Made by a program: the position numbers and the translations under genes. DNA of 64,000 nt from Streptomyces coacervatus (GTDB taxonomy: Bacteria > Actinomycetota > Actinomycetes > Streptomycetales > Streptomycetaceae): contig NZ_JARHTP010000015.1 in the NCBI RefSeq assembly GCF_029223485.1, forward strand, positions 62,001-126,000, in the 5' to 3' direction. A model generated the notes under the pieces. It had not been told where the DNA came from. It did no database searches and worked only from the letters and a program-made list of their open reading frames with translations. Shown one piece after another: positions 58,272 through 64,000 of this stretch. Position 1 is the stretch's first letter. Each line of letters begins with the position of its first letter.

Positions 58272-59093
58272 TTGGCCACTGGTACGGAACCACATCTGAA
58301 CAGCGGCGGCGTACGGACCGGTACGCGCGCCGCGATCGACGCCCCGCATCTGCGCACCGACCGTTGGTGGCTGGCCCCGGCCGCCACCGCGGCCGGACTG
58401 CTGGCCTTCATCGTGTACTCGACCTGGCGGGCCTTCGCGAACGCGGACTACTACTCGGCGCCGTATGTCTCCCCGTTCTACTCGCCGTGTCTGGCGGAGA
58501 ACTGCAAGACCATGCCGTCCGGCCCGAACGCCGACCTCTTCGGGAGCTGGTGGGGCATCTCCCCCGCCATCATCATCCTGATCTTCCCGCTCGGCTTCCG
58601 CCTGACCTGCTACTACTACCGCAAGGCCTACTACCGGGGCTTCTGGGCATCGCCCCCGGCCTGTGCGGTGGCCGAGCCGCACAAGAAGTACACCGGTGAG
58701 ACCCGCTTCCCGCTGATCCTGCAGAACATCCACCGGTACTTCTTCTACGCGGCGATCCTGGTCGCGGGCGTGCTGACGTACGACACCGTGCTGTCCTTCC
58801 GCGACACCCACGAGAACTGGGGCCATATGGGCCTCGGCACCGTCGTGTTCCTGGTCAACATCACGCTGATCTGGATGTACACGGTCTCCTGCCACTCCTG
58901 CCGGCACATCGTCGGCGGCAAGCTCAAACACTTCTCCAAGCATCCCGTGCGCTACAAGGCCTGGCAGTTCGTCGGGAAGCTGAATGCCCGTCACATGCTG
59001 CTCGCCTGGGCGTCGTTGGTGAGCGTGGCGCTCGCCGACTTCTACGTCTATCTGGTGGCCTCGGGCGCCTTCGACGATCCGCGATTCTTCTGA
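58272..59093 (+). CDS. sdhC: Sdh1-type succinate dehydrogenase membrane subunit
   Basis: A 273-aa membrane anchor, TTG start after GGAG. Five transmembrane segments are visible (residues about 34-52, 90-112, 152-172, 185-206 and 241-263). Loop cysteines are Cys73 and Cys78. At the end of the fourth helix the motif SCHSCRH gives Cys207, His208, Cys210 and His212, a Cys/His set like a Rieske cluster. In M. smegmatis the Sdh1 complex was shown to have such a membrane-embedded cluster (from memory). Its length equals that of the M. tuberculosis protein Rv0249c. It passes electrons from SdhB to menaquinone. Confidence 0.88.
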   Translation: MATGTEPHLNSGGVRTGTRAAIDAPHLRTDRWWLAPAATAAGLLAFIVYSTWRAFANADYYSAPYVSPFYSPCLAENCKTMPSGPNADLFGSWWGISPAIIILIFPLGFRLTCYYYRKAYYRGFWASPPACAVAEPHKKYTGETRFPLILQNIHRYFFYAAILVAGVLTYDTVLSFRDTHENWGHMGLGTVVFLVNITLIWMYTVSCHSCRHIVGGKLKHFSKHPVRYKAWQFVGKLNARHMLLAWASLVSVALADFYVYLVASGAFDDPRFF

Positions 59094-59109
59094 TGAGGGG
59101 TGCCTTCTG

Positions 59110-61053
59110 ATGTCCGTGGTCGACCGCCAGGAGTGGGACGTGGTCGTGGTCGGCGCCGGCGGCGCCGGGCTGCGTGCGGCCATCGAGGCGCGCGAGCGGG
59201 GTGCCCGTACGGCCGTGATCTGCAAGTCGCTGTTCGGCAAGGCGCACACGGTGATGGCCGAGGGCGGCATCGCGGCGGCGATGGCCAATGTCAACGAGCA
59301 CGACAACTGGCAGGTCCACTTCCGCGACACGATGCGCGGCGGCAAGTTCCTCAACCAGTGGCGGATGGCCGAGCTGCATGCGCAGGAGGCCCCGGACCGG
59401 GTGTGGGAGCTGGAGACCTGGGGTGCCCTCTTCGACCGTACGAAGGAAGGGAAGATCTCCCAGCGCAACTTCGGCGGCCACGAGTACCCGCGCCTTGCGC
59501 ACGTCGGCGACCGTACGGGCCTGGAGCTGATCCGCACCCTCCAGCAGAAGATCGTCTCGCTCCAGCAGGAGGACCACCGCGAGACCGGCGACTACGAGTC
59601 CCGGCTGAAGGTCTTCCAGGAGTGCACGGTCACCCGGGTCCTGAAGGACGGAAGCCAAGTCTCCGGTGTCTTCGCCTACGAGCGCGAGACCGGCCGTTTC
59701 TTCGTGCTGGAGGCCCCTTCCGTCGTCATCGCGACGGGCGGTATCGGCAAGTCCTTCAAGGTGACGTCGAACTCGTGGGAGTACACGGGCGACGGCCACG
59801 CGCTCGCGCTGCTGGCCGGGGCGCCGCTGCTGAACATGGAGTTCGTGCAGTTCCATCCGACGGGCATGGTCTGGCCGCCGTCGGTGAAGGGCATCCTCGT
59901 CACCGAGTCGGTGCGCGGCGACGGCGGAGTGCTGCGCAACTCCGAGGGAAAACGCTTCATGTTCGACTACATCCCCGACGTCTTCAAGGAGAAGTACGCG
60001 GAGTCGGAGGAGGAGGGCGACCGCTGGTACGAGGACCCGGACAACAACCGGCGTCCCCCCGAGCTGCTCCCCCGCGACGAGGTCGCCCGCGCGATCAACT
60101 CCGAGGTCAAGGCGGGCCGCGGCTCCCCGCACGGCGGTGTGTTCCTCGACGTCTCGACGCGTATGCCTGCCGAGGTCATCCGGCGGCGGCTGCCGTCCAT
60201 GTACCACCAGTTCAAGGAGCTGGCGGACGTCGACATCACGGCGGAGGCGATGGAGGTCGGGCCGACCTGTCACTACGTGATGGGCGGTATCGCGGTCGAG
60301 TCGGACACGGCGGCGGCACGCGGGGTGCCCGGCCTGTTCGCGGCCGGCGAGGTCGCGGGCGGCATGCACGGCTCCAACCGCCTCGGCGGGAACTCCCTCT
60401 CCGACCTGCTGGTGTTCGGGCGCCGGGCGGGCTGGCACGCGGCCGAGTACGCGGCGGCCCTGGCCTTCGGGCGCCCCGCCGTCGACGACGTCCAGGTCGA
60501 CACGGCGGCCGCGGAGGCCCTGCGCCCCTTCTCCGCCGAGGGCCCCGCCCCCGGCGCGGACGACGGCCGCCCGCCGGAGAACCCGTACACCCTCCACCAG
60601 GAACTCCAGCAGACCATGAACGACCTCGTCGGCATCATCCGCCGCGAGGGCGAGATGGAGCAGGCGCTGGAGAAGCTGGCGGATCTTCGGGTACGAGCGC
60701 GTCGGGCCGGAGTGGAGGGCCACCGCCAGTTCAACCCGGGCTGGCATCTCGCGCTGGACCTGCGGAACATGCTGCTGGTCAGCGAGTGCGTGGCCCGGGC
60801 GGCCCTGGAGCGCTCGGAGTCCCGCGGCGGCCACACCCGCGAGGACCATCCGACGATGGACCGCAAGTGGCGCAACATCAACCTGCTGTGCCAACTGACC
60901 GACCCCACGGGCGGGTTGGCGGCCACGGACCCCGTCCGCGGCCAGATCGACCTCACCCGTGAGACCACCGAGCCCATCCGCCCCGACCTGCTCGCTCTCT
61001 TCGAGAAGGAAGAGCTGGTCAAATACCTCGCCGAAGAGGAGCTCTACGAGTGA
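59110..61053 (+). CDS. sdhA: Succinate dehydrogenase/fumarate reductase flavoprotein
   Basis: A 647-aa FAD-containing subunit. FAD fold: VVVVGAGGAGLRAAIEA. Covalent FAD-His region FGKAHTVMAEGGIAAAM, substrate site EFVQFHPTGM and RGDGGVLRNSEGKRFM, with MGGIAVESDT and GGMHGSNRLGGNSLSDLLVFG near the second half. It oxidises succinate to fumarate. The length is greater than for typical SdhA because of the C-terminal extension (DLLALFEKEELVKYLAEEEL). ATG 59110, 16 nt after sdhC; stop overlaps the sdhB start by 4 nt. Confidence 0.95.
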   Translation: MSVVDRQEWDVVVVGAGGAGLRAAIEARERGARTAVICKSLFGKAHTVMAEGGIAAAMANVNEHDNWQVHFRDTMRGGKFLNQWRMAELHAQEAPDRVWELETWGALFDRTKEGKISQRNFGGHEYPRLAHVGDRTGLELIRTLQQKIVSLQQEDHRETGDYESRLKVFQECTVTRVLKDGSQVSGVFAYERETGRFFVLEAPSVVIATGGIGKSFKVTSNSWEYTGDGHALALLAGAPLLNMEFVQFHPTGMVWPPSVKGILVTESVRGDGGVLRNSEGKRFMFDYIPDVFKEKYAESEEEGDRWYEDPDNNRRPPELLPRDEVARAINSEVKAGRGSPHGGVFLDVSTRMPAEVIRRRLPSMYHQFKELADVDITAEAMEVGPTCHYVMGGIAVESDTAAARGVPGLFAAGEVAGGMHGSNRLGGNSLSDLLVFGRRAGWHAAEYAAALAFGRPAVDDVQVDTAAAEALRPFSAEGPAPGADDGRPPENPYTLHQELQQTMNDLVGIIRREGEMEQALEKLADLRVRARRAGVEGHRQFNPGWHLALDLRNMLLVSECVARAALERSESRGGHTREDHPTMDRKWRNINLLCQLTDPTGGLAATDPVRGQIDLTRETTEPIRPDLLALFEKEELVKYLAEEELYE

Positions 61054-61820
61054 GCAGCTACGAGGCCCGCTTCAAGGTGTGGCGGGGCGATCTCAAGGGC
61101 GGAGACCTTGAGGACTTCAAGGTCGAAGTCAACGACGGCGAGGTGGTGCTGGACATCATCCACCGCCTCCAGGCCACCCAGGCCCCTGATCTGGCGGTCC
61201 GCTGGAACTGCAAGGCGGGCAAGTGCGGTTCGTGCTCCGCCGAGATCAACGGCCGCCCGCGCCTGATGTGCATGACCCGCATGTCCGTCTTCACCCGGGA
61301 GGAGACGATCACCGTCACACCCCTGCGTGCCTTCCCGGTCGTACGGGATCTCGTCACGGACGTCGGCTTCAACTACCAGAAGGCGCGCGAGGTCCCCGCG
61401 TTCGTGCCGCCGGAGGGTGTGGCTGCCGGCGAGTACCGGATGATGCAGGAGGACGTGGACCGCTCGCAGGAGTTCCGCAAGTGCATCGAGTGCTTCCTGT
61501 GCCAGGACACCTGCCATGTGGTGCGCGACCACGAGGAGAACAAGCCGGCGTTCGCGGGGCCGCGCTTCCTGATGCGGGTCGCGGAACTGGACATGCACCC
61601 GCTGGACGCGGCCGCCGAGGGCGGACTCGACCGCAAGAAGACCGCCCAGGACGAACACGGCCTCGGCTACTGCAACATCACCAAGTGCTGCACGGAGGTG
61701 TGCCCCGAGGGCATCAAGATCACGGACAATGCGCTGATTCCCTTGAAGGAACGGGCGGTCGACCGCAAGTACGACCCGTTGGTGTGGCTGGGGTCGAAGA
61801 TCAGGAGGCGGTCTTCGTAG
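61050..61820 (+). CDS. sdhB: Succinate dehydrogenase iron-sulfur protein
   Basis: A 256-aa electron-transfer subunit. The [2Fe-2S] ligands are in CKAGKCGSCSAEINGRPRLMC. The second domain has CIECFLCQDTC and ITKCCTEVCPEGIKIT for the [4Fe-4S] and third cluster. GTG start inside the sdhA stop (GTGA). Electrons go from here to SdhC. Its last 20 nt overlap the convergent small membrane gene. Confidence 0.95.
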   Translation: MSSYEARFKVWRGDLKGGDLEDFKVEVNDGEVVLDIIHRLQATQAPDLAVRWNCKAGKCGSCSAEINGRPRLMCMTRMSVFTREETITVTPLRAFPVVRDLVTDVGFNYQKAREVPAFVPPEGVAAGEYRMMQEDVDRSQEFRKCIECFLCQDTCHVVRDHEENKPAFAGPRFLMRVAELDMHPLDAAAEGGLDRKKTAQDEHGLGYCNITKCCTEVCPEGIKITDNALIPLKERAVDRKYDPLVWLGSKIRRRSS

Positions 61821-62115
61821 CGCCCCGGCCGGGGCGCTGGGCAAGGAGCTGGATGATCATCCCGCCCATGAACAGGCACCACCCGATGACGGGAAGGGGG
61901 CTCAGCCCCGCGTCCATGAGCGGTCCCAGAAACATCCACAGGCCCAGCCCGAGTGTGCTCACCAGTGACCCGTAGCCCCACAGCCGGGGCCGCACCACCC
62001 GGCGGCGGGCAGGCCGCGGCACCCAGTCCGCCACGACGGCCGCGATGCCGCACGCGGCGAGCAGCGCCACGGCCAGCCATGCGGCCACCACCAGGTATAT
62101 GTGCATGCCGATCAT
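61801..62115 (-). CDS. Small membrane protein convergent to sdhB
   Basis: A 104-aa membrane protein with three hydrophobic helices (LVVAAWLAVALLAACGIAAVV, YGSLVSTLGLGLWMFLGPL, VIGWCLFMGGMIIQLLA). ATG 62115; ATG 62106 is possible. Its stop lies inside the sdhB coding sequence (tail-to-tail overlap of 20 nt). No recognised family. It starts 29 nt after the GH18-like gene on the same strand and is probably cotranscribed with it. Confidence 0.7.
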   Translation of the reverse strand: MIGMHIYLVVAAWLAVALLAACGIAAVVADWVPRPARRRVVRPRLWGYGSLVSTLGLGLWMFLGPLMDAGLSPLPVIGWCLFMGGMIIQLLAQRPGRGATKTAS

Positions 62116-62143
62116 CGTCGCACCGGAGTGGCTGCGGGGGAAG

Positions 62144-63361
62144 TCATCCCACCCAGCCCTCCCGGTACGCCCGCCAGTCCGCCTCCGTGGCCGCGAAGTC
62201 GACGTAGAGGGCGACGCCGAAGTTCGCGCGGCTGGCGTCCGTGCGGGACAGGCCGAGGCGGGCGCCGCGGACGGCGGCGGGGACGGTTTCGGCATGGTTC
62301 CAGTGGCCGAACCGGTTCTCGTGGTAGAAGGGCAGGCCCATCAGCAGGTCCGTCGACTTCGGGGTGGCCTCCAGGGCGAGTGACGTCTGCTGGGCCACAT
62401 AGCCGCCGTACAGGCTCTGCAGCGGCTGCATGGTGTCGTACGACATCACGGCGATCTGGTCGACCCGGCGCGCTACCTGCCCGAAGAACCTCTGCGACCA
62501 CCACTTCGGGTGTCCGGCGACCGTGCCCCAGAAGGAGTGGAACCCGGGGAGCGGGTCGATCTGGTGGGCGGCGACGGACAGCAGGGCGTGGTGCGCGCGG
62601 GTGACGGAGTGGAGGGAGTCGAGGAGGGCGAGGTAGTTGCGGTCGCCGGAGTGGAGGGGCTCCAGGTCGAAGTGGACCCCGTCGAAGCCGGTGGCCAGGA
62701 TCCGGCGGGTGGAGGCGACGACGGCGGCCCGGGTCGCGGGGCGTTCCAGGCGCATCCCGGTCGGGCTCTCGGTCGCGAGGACGTCGCCGAGCCAGGCCTG
62801 CACGCGGAGCCGCGGCGCTCGGCGGTGCAGGGTGGTGATGAGCCAACTCGCCTTGGGGTAGGCCGACTTGGGGAGGGTGCCGTTGTGTTCGAGCGGGCCT
62901 GCGTGGACGTAGACGTCACGGATGCCGGTGCCCTGGAAGCGGTCGGCGAGGGCGGTGACGTCGGCGTCCGTTTTGCGGCCGTCGATCCAGGCGTGGCCCA
63001 GCCAGATGGCGTCCTTGTTCCTGGTGTACGTGCCGGCTGCGGGGTCGCCGGTGTAGTTCACGCGAAGCGCGGTCTCGGCGGCGAGGGTGGGGAGGAGCAG
63101 GGCGAGGATCAGGGCCAGGACGGTGCGTTTGATCCTGCGGCGCCAGGGGTGGCTTGCGGCCTCGGCTTCGCCATCGGCCTTTTCGTTCCCACCCGCACCA
63201 CCCGTGCAACTTTCGTCCTCGGGTGCGGGTGGCCCCTGTGGGGGTTCCTGAGCGTCGGCGGGTGCGGGTTCATGGGGAGCAGCGGCTGGGGATTCGTCGG
63301 TAGCGGCGACCGGCCCTTCCGCGTCGGGCCTCTCCACGTGCACACGCTCCGTCCGGTCCAT
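62144..63361 (-). CDS. Membrane-tethered GH18-like protein
   Basis: A 405-aa protein. An acidic, Pro-rich cytoplasmic stretch (residues 1-75) precedes one helix (RTVLALILALLLPTLAAETA) and an external TIM-barrel-like domain. GFDGVHFDLEPLHSGD resembles the GH18 chitinase DGxDxDxE motif, with Glu in the acid position. Other barrel strands: VDQIAVMSYDTMQPLQ and GVALYVDFAATEADW. Start codons ATG 63361 and ATG 63397 are both preceded by G-rich sites. Possible roles are cleavage or binding of N-acetylglucosamine polymers; no carbohydrate-binding module seen. Confidence 0.72.
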   Translation of the reverse strand: MDRTERVHVERPDAEGPVAATDESPAAAPHEPAPADAQEPPQGPPAPEDESCTGGAGGNEKADGEAEAASHPWRRRIKRTVLALILALLLPTLAAETALRVNYTGDPAAGTYTRNKDAIWLGHAWIDGRKTDADVTALADRFQGTGIRDVYVHAGPLEHNGTLPKSAYPKASWLITTLHRRAPRLRVQAWLGDVLATESPTGMRLERPATRAAVVASTRRILATGFDGVHFDLEPLHSGDRNYLALLDSLHSVTRAHHALLSVAAHQIDPLPGFHSFWGTVAGHPKWWSQRFFGQVARRVDQIAVMSYDTMQPLQSLYGGYVAQQTSLALEATPKSTDLLMGLPFYHENRFGHWNHAETVPAAVRGARLGLSRTDASRANFGVALYVDFAATEADWRAYREGWVG

Positions 63362-63477
63362 CCCCGCTCCCCCTCGTGCATCGTCCACCTTGGCCATCGG
63401 TCCCCCTGCGTCACCCCACCCCCACCTCTGACGCACCCCGGTCGCGCGGCCGCATTCCTGCTCATACGCTCCGAAAT

Positions 63478-64000
63478 GTGACGTCATCCTTGATCCGGGG
63501 CCGGCCGCGGCGCGCCACCTCTCACATATGTGTGCGGGTGCTGCACACCGTGGTGGGCGGGCTGGCCGCGGTGGTGTGGCTGATGTTGCCGTGGATGACG
63601 ATCAACAGCGACGCGCCGGTTCCCGTCACCCGTGCGCACCAGGCCGTCGCGAGCAGCGCCGCGCCGGAGCAGGACGGGACGTCGGCCGCCGACCTGGTGC
63701 TGCCGCTCGTAGCGGTGGGCGCGGCGGTCGTGCTCGCCGGGTACGGGTATGTGCGGCGCACGCGACGGGCCCGGACGCGCACGACGCCCGGCGGCACCGC
63801 GACCCCCGCCGGGCCCGCCGAACCGCCGCTTTCGGAACTCGACGAGCGGGTAAGGGCGTTGCTGGTCGAGGCCGACGACTGCGTACGCACCAGCAGGGAG
63901 GAGCTCGGCTTCGCAGAGGCGGGGCTCGGCGCCGAAGCCGTGGCACCGTTCGCACAGGCCGTGCGGGACGCCGAGTCCGAGCTGTCGGCCGCCTTTCGCA
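63478..64000 (+). CDS. Membrane protein, partial at right edge
   Basis: An open frame from GTG 63478 to the window end with no stop. Two hydrophobic segments (LHTVVGGLAAVVWLMLPWM and LVLPLVAVGAAVVLAGYGYV) bracket an external loop, followed by basic residues and an acidic, helical cytoplasmic part (ELDERVRALLVEADDCVRTS, VAPFAQAVRDAESEL). TTG 63493 is another possible start. Divergent from the GH18-like gene, with which it shares the promoter gap. Family not recognised. Confidence 0.7.
   Translation, partial: MTSSLIRGRPRRATSHICVRVLHTVVGGLAAVVWLMLPWMTINSDAPVPVTRAHQAVASSAAPEQDGTSAADLVLPLVAVGAAVVLAGYGYVRRTRRARTRTTPGGTATPAGPAEPPLSELDERVRALLVEADDCVRTSREELGFAEAGLGAEAVAPFAQAVRDAESELSAAFR

Overview
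The window is chromosomal DNA of a Streptomyces or very close relative. The evidence is very high GC with strong third-position bias, GTG/TTG starts, 4-nt start/stop overlaps, mycothiol biosynthesis (mshB), a bldK-type oligopeptide importer beside typA, a WhiJ-type Xre/DUF397 cassette, and intergenic repeats typical of the genus. From memory (unchecked), the order of core genes matches the S. coelicolor region around SCO5106-SCO5150 read backwards.

Layout. 1-13.4 kb: an actinobacterial core block (ECF sigma factor with its zinc-finger anti-sigma factor, O-methyltransferase, DUF3117 protein, enoyl-CoA hydratase, Tag glycosylase, DivIVA-like membrane protein, FolP-like protein, LOG-family protein, DapE, lysozyme-like membrane protein, small secreted protein, DapC, 7Fe ferredoxin, GNAT, SirB1-like protein). 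Many of these are also neighbours in Mycobacterium tuberculosis (Rv1202-Rv1224, from memory). 13.4-17 kb: a self-contained ABC-2 exporter plus NarL-type two-component operon. 17-23.4 kb: a collagen-like/VanW-type surface protein, mshB, small membrane proteins and an S9 peptidase.

23.5-52.9 kb is dominated by three complete five-gene peptide importers: operon A (23.5-29.1 kb, minus), operon B (29.6-35.7 kb, plus) and operon C (46.6-52.9 kb, minus, next to typA and therefore the best bldKA-E candidate). B and C share gene order (permease, binding protein, permease, ATPase, ATPase) and are paralogues in opposite orientation.

Between A and C lies about 17.5 kb that looks accessory. It carries operon B, a DinB-like protein, an amidohydrolase, an ECF sigma/membrane-partner pair, a lipoprotein polymorphic toxin with a Hint domain and an overlapping immunity candidate, an IS5-type element with a split transposase, an MFS exporter, a VOC protein, a wrecked Rpn-type gene with a tandemly duplicated tail, and a WhiJ-like cassette that abuts bldKE with 1 bp between stop codons.

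53-64 kb: typA, a lone family-5 binding lipoprotein with a long charged insert, an Sdh1-type succinate dehydrogenase operon (small protein, SdhC with a CHxCxH motif, SdhA, SdhB), a small membrane protein, a membrane-tethered GH18-like protein and a membrane protein running off the right edge.

The best leads are the toxin/immunity pair, the duplicated bldK-type system with different export routes and hairpins after the binding-protein genes, the relic or leader ORF upstream of bldKA, the cysteine pattern in the importer permeases, and the Rieske-like motif in SdhC. No CRISPR array, tRNA or rRNA was seen.
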